From positions 1 through 64,000 of the forward strand of contig NZ_JAKSXX010000201.1 of NCBI RefSeq assembly GCF_022829385.1: a stretch of DNA of 64,000 nucleotides, in the 5' to 3' direction. Shown here one piece after another: positions 17,648-26,170 of this stretch. The translations under genes and the position numbers were made by a program. Every line of letters begins with the position of its first letter. The first letter of the stretch is position 1. The stretch is from Methylobacterium sp. J-070. Lineage in GTDB: Bacteria; Pseudomonadota; Alphaproteobacteria; Rhizobiales; Beijerinckiaceae. The notes beneath the pieces are model-generated. The model was not told the DNA's origin and searched no databases. It saw only the letters and a list, made by a program, of their open reading frames with translations.

Positions 17648-18625
17648 ATGGGTCTTCCGTTCGGCCTGAGCGTGTTCGCGGTGGGCGTCGCGGCGCTCGT
17701 CATCATCACTCTGGCGGCCGGCGTGAAGATCGTCCCTCAGGGTTACGTCTACACGGTGGAGCGCTTCGGCCGCTATGCCCGCAGCCTGGAGGCCGGTCTC
17801 GGCCTGATCACCCCGTTCGTCGAGCGCGTCGGCCGGCGGGTCAACGTGATGGAGCAGGTGATCGACGTCCCGAGCCAGCAGGCCTTCACCCGCGACAATG
17901 CCGGGGTGACCATCGACGCGGTGGTGTTCTACCAGGTGCTCGACGCGGCGCGCGCCTCCTACGAAGTCTCGAAGCTGGATCTGGCCGCCACGACCCTGAC
18001 CATGACCAACATCCGCACCGTCGTCGGCGGGATGGACCTCGACCAGTTGCTGGCGCACCGCGACGAGATCAACGAGCGGCTGCTCCGGGTGATGGACGCG
18101 GCGGCCTCGCCCTGGGGCGTCAAGATCAACCGGATCGAGATCAAGGACATCGTGCTCCCGGCCGATCTCGCCGGCGCCATGGCGCGCCAGATGAAGGCCG
18201 AGCGCGAGAAGCGCGCCTCGATCCTGGAGGCCGAAGGGCAGCGCGCCGCCGAGATCCTGCGGGCGGAGGGGCGCAAGCAATCGGCGATCCTGGAGGCGGA
18301 GGGCCGCCGCGAGGCCGCGTTCCGCGACGCGGAGGCCCGCGAGCGTTCCGCCGAGGCCGAGGCGGCGGCGACCGGGATGGTCAGCCGGGCGATCGCCGAG
18401 GGCGACATCGCGGCGGCAAATTTCCTGGTGGCGGAAAAGTACGTCGATGCGGTGCGCGCGCTGGCGACCGCGCCGAACCAGCGGGTGGTGGTGGTGCCGA
18501 TCGAGGCGGCGGCGCTGGCCGGGACGCTCGGCGGCATCGGTGAGCTCACCCGCGCGGTGTTCGGCGACGGTGCGCCGCCGCGGCGGGCAGGACCGCCGCC
18601 CGACGTCGCCCGGCCGCGGACCTGA
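17648..18625 (+). CDS. SPFH/Band 7 (stomatin-like, QmcA-type) membrane protein
   Basis: A 325-residue protein: an N-terminal transmembrane helix (about 5-25), then the SPFH domain (VPQGYVYTVERFGRYARSLEAGLGLITPFVERVGRRVNVMEQV to INRIEIKDIVLP), then a long alanine/glutamate/arginine coiled coil (about 175-260) and a proline-rich end. Members form large oligomers that organise detergent-resistant membrane microdomains and modulate proteases such as FtsH. The start ATG at 17648 was preferred over the frame extension to 17543 because the helix begins there. Its partner, the NfeD-like gene, begins 5 bases later, which is the usual arrangement. Confidence 0.92.
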   Translation: MGLPFGLSVFAVGVAALVIITLAAGVKIVPQGYVYTVERFGRYARSLEAGLGLITPFVERVGRRVNVMEQVIDVPSQQAFTRDNAGVTIDAVVFYQVLDAARASYEVSKLDLAATTLTMTNIRTVVGGMDLDQLLAHRDEINERLLRVMDAAASPWGVKINRIEIKDIVLPADLAGAMARQMKAEREKRASILEAEGQRAAEILRAEGRKQSAILEAEGRREAAFRDAEARERSAEAEAAATGMVSRAIAEGDIAAANFLVAEKYVDAVRALATAPNQRVVVVPIEAAALAGTLGGIGELTRAVFGDGAPPRRAGPPPDVARPRT

Positions 18626-18630
18626 CGCCG

Positions 18631-19086
18631 GTGACGCTGGCATCCATGGCCGGGACGATCGAGGCCCTCGGGGCCGCCTGGAGCTGGGTCATCGCCGGCC
18701 TGGTGCTGGCGGGCGCCGAGATCCTGGTGCCGGGCATGTTCCTGATCTGGCTGGGTCTGGCGGCCCTCGCCACCGGGCTCGCGACGGCGGCCCTTCCGGT
18801 GCCCTGGCAGGGCCAGACCCTGCTGTTCGCAGCGCTCGCGGTCGCCCTGGTCGGGCTCGCGACCCGCCTGCACCGGCGCGGCGGTCCGCCGGGGACGGGG
18901 CTCAACCGGGCCGACCGCGGGCTGATCGGACGCGAGGGCCTGCTGGAGGAGCCGATCGTGCAGGGTTCGGGACGCATCCGGTTCGACGACACGCTGTGGC
19001 GGGTCAGCGGGCCGGACCTGCCGGCGGGCGGACGGGTGCGGGTGGTAGGGCTTGCCGGCACGGTGCTGCGGGTGGAGGCGGTTTGA
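18631..19086 (+). CDS. NfeD-like membrane protein
   Basis: A 151-residue protein starting at a GTG (18631). Two or three transmembrane helices (about 17-36, 38-62 and 68-85) precede a small C-terminal OB-fold domain with GLIGREGLLEEPI, GSGRIRFDDTLWRVSG and AGGRVRVVGLAGTVLRVE, the standard features of the short NfeD form. NfeD proteins pair with SPFH proteins, and this gene is 5 bases downstream of one, so the two very likely form one membrane complex. The long NfeD form's N-terminal protease domain is absent. Confidence 0.88.
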   Translation: MTLASMAGTIEALGAAWSWVIAGLVLAGAEILVPGMFLIWLGLAALATGLATAALPVPWQGQTLLFAALAVALVGLATRLHRRGGPPGTGLNRADRGLIGREGLLEEPIVQGSGRIRFDDTLWRVSGPDLPAGGRVRVVGLAGTVLRVEAV

Positions 19087-19205
19087 GGCGGCGGCAGCGG
19101 AGGTTGCCGGACAGGCTCGCGAGCGTCGGCTTGCGGCCCCTGCGGGGCAGGCCGAGGCGCGTCGGGGCGTCCCGTTCGGTTTCCGCGGTTGGCGCAGGCC
19201 GCCGC

Positions 19206-19988
19206 TCAGTCGCGAGGGCCGGGCGGATAGCCGGCAGCCTCAAGGATGAGGTCTGCGATCTCCCGAGGGTGCGAGATCAGGGATAAGTGGCTCGCCTTCA
19301 GCTCGATCGTCCTGGCGTTCATCCGCTTGGCCATGAAGCGTTCGAGATCCGGGTCGATGGTGCGGTCCTCGGTCGAGACCGCGTAGTAGCTCGGCTTCGA
19401 CCGCCACGCCGCCTGACCGATCTTTCCCGCCAGCAGGGCACGGTGGAAGGGCTGCTGGACCGCGAACAGCACCCTGGCCCTCTCCGCCGGCAGGTCGCCG
19501 GCGAAGTCCTTCAGGAACGCCGCCTCGCTCAGACGCCCCTCGTCCGCGTCGAACACGATCCCCGCCGAGGCCGGCGGCGTCGGGTAGGTCCTGGCGAGCG
19601 CCGCGTAGTCCTCGCCGGCATCCGGCGCCCGGGCTGCGACGTAGACCAGCGCCGAGACGTTCGGGTCGACGCCGGCCTCCGTGACGATCATGCCGGAGAA
19701 GGAATGTCCGACGAGGACGGTCGGCCCCTCCTGCCGGGCCAGCACGCGCCGCGCCGAGGCGACCGCCTCCTCCAGGGTGGTCAGGGGGTTCTGCACCGAG
19801 GTGACGTTCAGGCCCGCGGCCTGCAATCGCGGGATCACCTCCGACCAGCACGACCCGTCGGCGAAGAGCCCGTGCACCAGCACGACGTTGCGTGCCCCGG
19901 GCGGCTCCTGGCCGGACGCGGCTGCGGGCAGCATCGCCGATGCGGCGGCGGCTGCGAGCGCGCGATGCAGGTCCCGACGGCTCATCAT
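19206..19988 (-). CDS. exported alpha/beta hydrolase
   Basis: A 260-residue serine hydrolase. After MMSRRDLHRALAAAAASAML (a Tat-like signal with S-R-R-D-L) comes the fold: VVLVHGLFADGSCW with the oxyanion HG, then the nucleophile elbow GHSFSG, then ASHLSLISHP holding the likely catalytic histidine, with an aspartate in STEDRTIDPDL. This set matches esterase or haloperoxidase-like alpha/beta hydrolases of about 230-270 residues. The start is placed at the ATG before the signal (19988); a longer frame to 20015 adds only a few residues. The substrate is unknown. It stands alone on the minus strand. Confidence 0.87.
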   Translation of the reverse strand: MMSRRDLHRALAAAAASAMLPAAASGQEPPGARNVVLVHGLFADGSCWSEVIPRLQAAGLNVTSVQNPLTTLEEAVASARRVLARQEGPTVLVGHSFSGMIVTEAGVDPNVSALVYVAARAPDAGEDYAALARTYPTPPASAGIVFDADEGRLSEAAFLKDFAGDLPAERARVLFAVQQPFHRALLAGKIGQAAWRSKPSYYAVSTEDRTIDPDLERFMAKRMNARTIELKASHLSLISHPREIADLILEAAGYPPGPRD

Positions 19989-20277
19989 CGGCGCGTGTCT
20001 CCATCCGGGGCCCATGGGCGGTGGCGCAGATCGGCGGTGCAGCCTATGGGCGGTGCCGAAACTCCCCCTGGTTCGAATGTCGGGGTCGAAGGGTTACACG
20101 CACCCCCGGTTCTTCGGTGTCACGCCGACGGATGTCCCGATCGGGTCGGGAGCGCGGGCACGGCAACGTCCGCCGCGTGCGCTGCCCCTCGGACGCGGAC
20201 CCGCCGGGGATCCCAAAGCGGCGCCGGCTGGGCGGCCGAGCCGGGCGTACGGACCCCCGCCCGTCGGTATCCTCGGC

Positions 20278-23157
20278 CTACCCGAACGCCCCGACCTCGT
20301 GCTGGATCATCCCGGAGATCTCGCGCACCTGATCGAACATCCGGCGGATCGGCTGGAACAGGTTGGCGTGCTCGGCCTCGTAGGTGCCGACGTCCCGGGG
20401 CCCCGCCGTCTCGCCGAAGTTCAGGCCCAGCGTCGGGTCCGGGGTGACCGGGAAGATCTCGTCCAGGAGCTTCAGGCAGCCGTCGATGTCGAGGCGCAGG
20501 AAGCGCTCCAGCAACTGCTCGCGGGAGATGCCCGCCTGCGGCCGGAAGCCCGGGATGTGCACCGCCAGGAACCAGATCCGGTGGATCAGTGCCAGCCGCA
20601 GGGCATGCAGCAGCGTCAGCCGCGCCGACATGGCGGGCAGGTCCGGGGCGGCGGCCGTCAGGGCGAGCCAGTCCCGGGTCAGCCGGCCGAACAGGCTTCT
20701 GAGCGCCGAGGCGAGGTCGAGCCGCTCCAGCGCCCCGGAGATCACCACGAGCTCGTCCCGGCGGAAATCCTTCTGCGTGCGGCGCGCCCGCTCCAGCCAC
20801 ACGGCCGGGTCGAGGGTGTCGATGTAGGCGCGCAGAACGTCGAGATCCCCCACCGACGCCGCGTGCTGCACCAGCCGGAAGGCGCGGGAGAAGCGCACCG
20901 AGTCCCGGCGCATGTCGCGGAACAGGTCGGGCCCGCGCTGGGCGGCGCGGCCGATCCCGTGCAGCGAATTCGCCAGGAATCCGAGCTGGTGGAGGATCGC
21001 GTTATTGGGGATCGCCCGCATCTGGCGCGGATGGGTGATCCGGACCGGGCCGCCATTGTCGGTCTGGCGGGCCACGGGCCGCGAGCCGGTCCGGTCGATC
21101 AGGTTCGGGCCGAAGGTCCCGAGCAGCGCGGCGTAGCCCGGATCGTCGACCAGCGCCTCCATGTCCTGGCGCGCCGCGGTGAAGAATTCCAGGGCGAAGT
21201 CCGCCTCGGAGTAGATCGGGTCGTCCCCGGCCGCGGCCCCCTCCGGACGATCGTTGAGGGCATAGTCCGAGAACGTGTCGTCCTCGGCGACGTCCAGCGC
21301 GTAGACGTGCTCGGCGATGCGGGCGATGCTCGCGGCCGCCAGGGCTTCGGTGCCGTAGAGAAGGTAGCCGTCGGTGCCCTGGAAGCTCGATTCGAGCCGG
21401 ACCTTGATGCCGGCCTTGCGGGCCCGGTCCCGGGCGTCCTCGGGGGCCAGGTAGGCGAGGCGGTCGCGCAGCGAGGTCGGATGGGCGCCGCGCCCGATCG
21501 ACTCGCCGTGCGTGTCGAAGATCGCCAGCTCGATGTCGGCCAAGCCGTTCTGGACCAGCATCTCGGTGATGCGCAGCCGCAGCCGCTCGATCCAGAAGGT
21601 CGCGGCGAGCTGTCCGACGTAGCGGCCCGAATCCGAGTAGCCGAACTGCACGGTCAGCCGGCCGATGCGCTTCAGGTACTGGCGCCAGTGCGGGTTGCGC
21701 AGGGCGTCGTCGAGCACCCGGATGCCCTGCTCCAGCGCGCTCGCCGTCTCGAATAGCGGCGTGATCTCCAGCTTGTCGGCGATGCCGTAGTGGCGCGCCA
21801 GCCAGAGGGCGGACAGCAGCGTGTAGCCGGTCTCGGTCTCGGCGATCAGGAAGCGCACCGGATGGGTGCCGTCCACGTGCTTGAGGATCTGGGCGATGGT
21901 CATCATCAGCCGGGCGGCCGAGGCGCGCTCGGCGGCGAGCGCGCCGAAATCCACCGCCACCGGGCGGACGTCGTTCAGAAGCGCGTGGATCGTGGCGAGG
22001 TGCGAGCGGCGCCGGGCCGCGTCGGTGGGCTCGCCCTCCAGATCGATCACCCGGCGGACCGCGTTGTGGATCTGGCTGGCGTTCAGCCGGAAGTGCGGCA
22101 GGGCGTTCGACAGGCCGTGGGTGGCGACGCCGGCGCGCAGCACGGCGATCCTGTGCCGGTCGGCCTCGTCTCCGTCGGCCTCCAGCGCCGCGGTGAGCCC
22201 CGCGATCAGGGCGCCCGCATCGGTCTGGGCCCGCTCCCGCTCGATGATCAGCGCCAGGGCGAACCGGTGCACGGCTTCGAGGGACGGGTGCTCGCCGAGG
22301 CGCGGCGCGACCGCGAGCTGCCGGTTCACCGCCGCCAGCGCGCCCTCGGCCAGCCCGCGGACGTCCCGGCAGGCGGCGCCCTCGGGCAACTCGCGCATCA
22401 CCCGGTCGAACTGCATGCGCTTCGAGATCAGCCGGTAGCGCAGGGTGTCCCACCATCCGATATCGGTCCGCCCATCCGTGTCGCAGCCGACCCAGCTGGC
22501 GATGGCGAAGGGGCGAGGCGTCAGCTCGGTCCACCGGTCCGGCCAGCGGGCGCGGGCGGCGTGCAGCAGGGCGCCGTTGAAGGCGTCCAGCGCCAGCCGC
22601 CCGTTGTTGGCCGCCGCGCAGGCCTGCTCGAATTCGACGTCCAGCGTGATCGGCGCGTCCGGCCGCGTCGAGAACGCGGCGGCGCGGGCGATCAGTTCGG
22701 TGCGCGCCCCGCCATCGGGGAGGCTGGCCGCCTCGGCGAGGAGGCTCGCCACGGCCCGGGGCATGCCGAAGGTCGGATGGGCGGTGAACACCACCGCGAA
22801 GGCCGTGCGGTTCAGGGAGGTCGCGAAGGCCGCGAAATTCTCGGGACCGTCCGGCACGGCCGCCACGAGACGCGCCGGAATGCCGGCTTGCGGATCGGAC
22901 GGGCCGGCTTCCAGACCGACATAGGCGCGAAGCCGCGACGCCCGGGCCTCCAGGGCGGCGGCACGCAGCCGCGCGAACAGCCCGTCGAGGTCGTCGACCG
23001 TGATCTCGTTCCGGTCGAAGTGCCGCGTGATCGCCAGGGTCACGGCCAGCACCGGATTGCGGAACGGATCCTCCCGGGCCTGCTCCCGCGCCGCCTCGAT
23101 CAGGCCGAGGAGATGGCCCTCCAGCTCGTCGGGTTCGCGACTCGGCTCGTGCTGCAT
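20278..23157 (-). CDS. divergent phosphoenolpyruvate carboxylase family protein
   Basis: A 959-residue protein related to PEP carboxylase across its length. The N-terminal VVFTAHPTFGMPRA (near 123-136) keeps the TAHPT with the catalytic histidine. Later motifs are altered: GYSDSGRYVG near 502 replaces GYSDSxKDAG, IFDTHGESIGRGAHPTS near 545 replaces FHGRGGxxGRGGGP, and RLESSFQGTDGYLLYG near 590 stands where the R-x-TEQGE segment is expected. Order and spacing follow PEPC. Such proteins are annotated as PEPC in several alphaproteobacteria, but activity cannot be assumed, and Methylobacterium usually has a canonical serine-cycle Ppc elsewhere. The ATG at 23157 was chosen; a GTG at 23181 would add 8 residues. 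Confidence 0.8.
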   Translation of the reverse strand: MQHEPSREPDELEGHLLGLIEAAREQAREDPFRNPVLAVTLAITRHFDRNEITVDDLDGLFARLRAAALEARASRLRAYVGLEAGPSDPQAGIPARLVAAVPDGPENFAAFATSLNRTAFAVVFTAHPTFGMPRAVASLLAEAASLPDGGARTELIARAAAFSTRPDAPITLDVEFEQACAAANNGRLALDAFNGALLHAARARWPDRWTELTPRPFAIASWVGCDTDGRTDIGWWDTLRYRLISKRMQFDRVMRELPEGAACRDVRGLAEGALAAVNRQLAVAPRLGEHPSLEAVHRFALALIIERERAQTDAGALIAGLTAALEADGDEADRHRIAVLRAGVATHGLSNALPHFRLNASQIHNAVRRVIDLEGEPTDAARRRSHLATIHALLNDVRPVAVDFGALAAERASAARLMMTIAQILKHVDGTHPVRFLIAETETGYTLLSALWLARHYGIADKLEITPLFETASALEQGIRVLDDALRNPHWRQYLKRIGRLTVQFGYSDSGRYVGQLAATFWIERLRLRITEMLVQNGLADIELAIFDTHGESIGRGAHPTSLRDRLAYLAPEDARDRARKAGIKVRLESSFQGTDGYLLYGTEALAAASIARIAEHVYALDVAEDDTFSDYALNDRPEGAAAGDDPIYSEADFALEFFTAARQDMEALVDDPGYAALLGTFGPNLIDRTGSRPVARQTDNGGPVRITHPRQMRAIPNNAILHQLGFLANSLHGIGRAAQRGPDLFRDMRRDSVRFSRAFRLVQHAASVGDLDVLRAYIDTLDPAVWLERARRTQKDFRRDELVVISGALERLDLASALRSLFGRLTRDWLALTAAAPDLPAMSARLTLLHALRLALIHRIWFLAVHIPGFRPQAGISREQLLERFLRLDIDGCLKLLDEIFPVTPDPTLGLNFGETAGPRDVGTYEAEHANLFQPIRRMFDQVREISGMIQHEVGAFG

Positions 23158-23286
23158 CGATCGATCCCGCTTCCGGCCCACCCGCGTCTATCCGGTCCAT
23201 CGCACCACGCAAGGAGCGTTCCGCGCGCGACGGGGTGCCCGATGGGGTGACGGCGGCCCTCCGCGCGGGTTAGAGCTTCACGCAGC

Positions 23287-23589
23287 ATGGAGCGCCTGCT
23301 GATCATCCTGGCGGTACTGGTCTTCGCCGTCGCCGTGGTGTCGGTCGCCGCGATGGCGGCACGGGGCCGGCGCGCGCCGCTCCGCCTCGACGCCGACCTC
23401 GACGCCGAGGACGAACACCTCGTCATCGGCGATGTCGACGCGCGCCGGAGCCCCATCGACCGCGCGGCGCAGGTGCTCGATCCGCACGTGCTCGACCTGG
23501 AAGCGACCGAATTGGAACCGATCAGAGTGCTCGGCGGGCGGAATCGAGGAAACGCGCCCGAGCGCGATCGGTCGAGGTCAGGGTCGTGA
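23287..23589 (+). CDS. small membrane-anchored hypothetical protein
   Basis: A 100-residue protein with one N-terminal transmembrane helix (about residues 4-26, LLIILAVLVFAVAVVSVAAMA) followed by an acidic, charged tail (LDADLDAEDEHLVIGDVD). Its TGA overlaps the GTG of the next gene (GTGA), so the two are translated together. The pairing with a secreted partner suggests an envelope role, but neither protein belongs to a family I recognise. Confidence 0.55.
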   Translation: MERLLIILAVLVFAVAVVSVAAMAARGRRAPLRLDADLDAEDEHLVIGDVDARRSPIDRAAQVLDPHVLDLEATELEPIRVLGGRNRGNAPERDRSRSGS

Positions 23590-24242
23590 GGGCGCGGGTC
23601 CGAATCGCGTCGGCGCTGATTCTGGCCGGATCGGCGGGCGTCCCGCCGGGGTTGGCCGCCCCGGGCACGGCGGCCCCGCAGCCCCCGATCCAGGCCGCGC
23701 CGGCGCCGCCGGCCGCCCCGCCGCCCGCCGGGGCGGCTCCGACGCCGCCGCAGATGCCGGCGGCCGGCCCGGTGCTCGAGCAGCCCTGCGGGGCCCAGGC
23801 GGCCCGGTTCGAGAGCGCCAAGGGCTTCAGGATGGTGATCATCCGGGCCGGGCAGATCCGCACGACGAACCCGCTCCGACCCCTCACGCCCGAACTCAAC
23901 GAGGTGCTGCAGGTCGTGTTGGCCGGCAAGGCCGCGACCGCCTACGGGCCGGATTTCACGACGCTGCGGCGCGGCAGCGCGCCGGCGGCGATCGAGGCCA
24001 TGCTGGGCGGTCCGATCCGCTGGGAAGCGGCCTTGCCGACGCTGCCCGATCCCATCGCCATCGTGAGCGAGGACGGTACCCCGCTGGCGCAGCTCGCGTT
24101 CAAAGCCTGCGAGCCGCCCCCCGCCGTGAAGGCGCCCAAGGCGGAGGCCCGAAAGAAGGCCCCCGCCCGGCGGCCGCCCCCGAAGGCGGCCGAGAAGACA
24201 CCCCCCGGGTTCTCCCTGCCCCAGGGGGCGATCGCCGAATAG
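23586..24242 (+). CDS. secreted alanine/proline-rich hypothetical protein
   Basis: A 218-residue protein starting at GTG 23586, overlapping the upstream stop by 4 bases. A signal peptide (about 1-25) is followed by a proline/alanine-rich stretch (about 25-60), a compact middle (CGAQAARFESAKGFRMVIIRAGQIRTTNP through PDPIAIVSEDG, two cysteines in all at the edges) and a lysine/proline-rich C-terminal tail (KAPKAEARKKAPARRPPPKAAEK). Proline-rich ends suit spanning or binding the cell wall. Function unknown. Confidence 0.65.
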   Translation: MRARVRIASALILAGSAGVPPGLAAPGTAAPQPPIQAAPAPPAAPPPAGAAPTPPQMPAAGPVLEQPCGAQAARFESAKGFRMVIIRAGQIRTTNPLRPLTPELNEVLQVVLAGKAATAYGPDFTTLRRGSAPAAIEAMLGGPIRWEAALPTLPDPIAIVSEDGTPLAQLAFKACEPPPAVKAPKAEARKKAPARRPPPKAAEKTPPGFSLPQGAIAE

Positions 24243-24246
24243 GCGG

Positions 24247-24612
24247 CTATTTCTGCTTGGCGATGACCTTGTCCTTGATGCCGTCGTACACGTTGGCCGG
24301 GATGATCTTCTTGGAGACCAGCTCGTCCTTTCCGCGATAGGGACGGCCCTTGATGATCGCCGCCGCCCGGGCCGCACCGATGCCCGGGAGCGCGTCGAGA
24401 TCCGCCGCGCTGGCGCTGTTGAGATCGATGAGCGCGCCCTTGGCGGCGTTCGGCGGTCCGGCGACCGGGGCGCTCGGCGCGGTGGGCCTCGCTGGCGCCG
24501 CGGGCGTCGCCGCGCTGGGCGCCTGCGGGGCGGGCGCCTGGGCCAGCGCGGGGGCCGCCACGAGGCTCGTCAGCAGGGCGAGGAGGGCGAGGGTCTTGGT
24601 GGGGGAAGCCAT
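24247..24612 (-). CDS. exported helix-hairpin-helix (ComEA-like) protein
   Basis: A 121-residue protein: signal peptide (about 1-24, ending APALAQ), a proline/alanine-rich linker to about residue 60, then a helix-hairpin-helix domain LIDLNSASAADLDALPGIGAARAAAIIKGRPYRGKDELVSKKIIP. This is the DNA-binding hairpin of ComEA, the periplasmic DNA receptor for natural transformation, although many bacteria carry such small exported proteins without known competence. It is convergent with the secreted-protein gene, with 4 bases between stops. Confidence 0.85.
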   Translation of the reverse strand: MASPTKTLALLALLTSLVAAPALAQAPAPQAPSAATPAAPARPTAPSAPVAGPPNAAKGALIDLNSASAADLDALPGIGAARAAAIIKGRPYRGKDELVSKKIIPANVYDGIKDKVIAKQK

Positions 24613-24735
24613 GGCGTTACTCCCGTGGATGCGGCCCGCTCCGCGGCACCGTCCCGCCAGAACTGGGGCTTCCAGCTTGAACCCGCGCTTAACGGTTGTG
24701 GTCCGGCGCCTCTAGCCACGAGCCGGCCCCGGCGC

Positions 24736-24741
24736 TATAAG
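24736..24741 (+). promoter_or_regulatory. putative minus-10 element of rpmF
   Basis: TATAAG followed by CCCGCC, about 100 bases before the rpmF start. The same TAAGCCCGC string follows the minus-10 hexamer upstream of rpmH. No good minus-35 is visible at 16-18 bases upstream, so only the minus-10 part is claimed. Confidence 0.35.
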
Positions 24742-24838
24742 CCCGCCCTCATCCGTATCCCGCGGTGTGCGAGGCGATCCTCGATCGAGGAGCCGCCCGC
24801 GCGCCGCTTTGTCCGCGGCGTCACGAAGGATCACTGCC

Positions 24839-25027
24839 ATGGCCGTTCCGAAGCGAAAGACCTCCCCCTCCCGCCGCGGCATGCGCCGCTCGGCCGACGC
24901 CCTGAAGGCGCCGACCTACGTGGAGGACAAGGATTCGGGCGAGCTGCGCCGTCCGCACCACATCGACCTGAAGACCGGCATGTATCGCGGCCGTCAGGTC
25001 CTCAAGGTGAAGTCCGCCGAGGCCTGA
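24839..25027 (+). CDS. rpmF: 50S ribosomal protein L32
   Basis: A 62-residue ribosomal protein, [18 protein letters not shown] at the N-terminus, which is diagnostic. The alphaproteobacterial C-terminal form without the zinc-binding CxxC is seen ([17 protein letters not shown]). The start ATG is at 24839. In many bacteria rpmF precedes plsX-fabH, but here it is followed by a minus-strand gene, so it stands alone. Confidence 0.96.
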
Positions 25028-25187
25028 GCCGCGCGCGACGACCACCCAGCCATTCCTGGGCGCGGGAGGCGCGCCCGGGATCCGGAGCCGCACGGGGCGC
25101 CCAGTTTGGCGCCGTCGGCGAATCGGCATGGCGGACCCTTCTGCGCGGTCCCGGATCGACGGGGCTGCGTATCCGCGGCGTGGAGCC

Positions 25188-25490
25188 TTACGCGAGGCGG
25201 CGCGCGGTATCCGCGTAGCGCGCGGCGGCCATCCGCGTCCGCTCCAGGCGCGACGGGAGCAGCGTCGGGTCTTCGACTGTCAGCAACTGCGCGATGAAGC
25301 CGGCGCGGGCGCGTCCCGCGGCGGGGCGCGCCTCTGCGACCGACCTACCTGACCGTCCCCCATCGATCACGACGAGCGCGCGTCCCAAAGTGGGCGCCGT
25401 CTCCGCCTGGGGCTCGGTGGCGTGCGGCACGCCCCGTACGGGCGCCACCTGTGCCGGCCCGAGACGGCTGTCTGTTCCGATCCGCGCCAT
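25188..25490 (-). CDS. conserved small hypothetical protein
   Basis: A 100-residue frame on the minus strand whose C-terminal half, RARAGFIAQLLTVEDPTLLPSRLERTRMAAARYADT, resembles a recurrent Hyphomicrobiales pattern (a conserved FxAQLL, then an arginine-rich helix, then an alanine-tyrosine helix ending the protein). The N-terminus is likely disordered. I recognise the pattern but know of no function. Upstream on the same strand is phaR's downstream flank; the spacing (95 bases) allows co-transcription with phaR. Confidence 0.55.
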   Translation of the reverse strand: MARIGTDSRLGPAQVAPVRGVPHATEPQAETAPTLGRALVVIDGGRSGRSVAEARPAAGRARAGFIAQLLTVEDPTLLPSRLERTRMAAARYADTARRLA

Positions 25491-25585
25491 CGCAGCACCC
25501 TCCGCACGTTTCCGTGCCGATGTTGCAAAGATGGGGCCGGTGTTTACTAATCGTCAACCTTCTTTACCGCCGCACCGGCCGGCAT

Positions 25586-26170
25586 TTATTTCTTTGCGAG
25601 CGCTTCCAGGCGCTGCTGCATCTCCAGCATCTGGCGCTTGAGATCGTCCAGCTCGCCACCGCCGTAGGATGCCGGTGCGGTCGGCGCTGGCACGCCGGCG
25701 TTCGGCGGCGCGAATCCCGTGAACATCTTCATGGCGTCGCCGAAGAAGTTCATGTTGGCGCGCACCTGCTGCTCGATGGCGTTCTGGAACGCGGCCGGCC
25801 CGAAGCTGTGGGCGAACTTCTCGCGCAGGCCGTCCTGATCCTTGGCGAAATTGGCCATCGAGAATTCCAGGAAGCTCGGCACCATCGTGCGCATGCTGTC
25901 GCCGTAGAAGCGGATCAGCTGGCGCAGGAAGGCCACCGGCAGAAGGTTCTCGGCGCCGGCCTTGTTCTCCTGCTCGAAGATGATCTGCGTCAGCACCGAG
26001 CGGGTGATGTCGTCACCGGTGCGCGCGTCGTAGACGACGAAGTCCTCGCCGTTCTGCACCATGGTGGCGAGGTCCTCGAGGGTCACGTAGGTCGAGGTGC
26101 CCGTGTGATAGAGGCGCCGGTTGGCGTACTTCTTGATGACGGTCTGGGAAGCCTTGACGGTATCCGCCAT
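25586..26170 (-). CDS. phaR: polyhydroxyalkanoate synthesis repressor PhaR
   Basis: A 194-residue DNA-binding regulator that senses PHB granules and represses phasin and PHA genes. The N-terminal PHB/PHA accumulation domain reads VIKKYANRRLYHTGTSTYVTLEDLATMVQNGEDFVVYDARTGDDITRSVLTQII, a near-perfect family match, followed by the second conserved block LLPVAFLRQLIRFYGDSMRTMVPSFLEFSM and a C-terminal coiled coil (DLKRQMLEMQQRLEALAKK). Start ATG 26170 is preceded by AAAGG at a good distance; the longer frame to 26218 is rejected. It is divergent from phaA, the standard arrangement. Confidence 0.95.
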   Translation of the reverse strand: MADTVKASQTVIKKYANRRLYHTGTSTYVTLEDLATMVQNGEDFVVYDARTGDDITRSVLTQIIFEQENKAGAENLLPVAFLRQLIRFYGDSMRTMVPSFLEFSMANFAKDQDGLREKFAHSFGPAAFQNAIEQQVRANMNFFGDAMKMFTGFAPPNAGVPAPTAPASYGGGELDDLKRQMLEMQQRLEALAKK

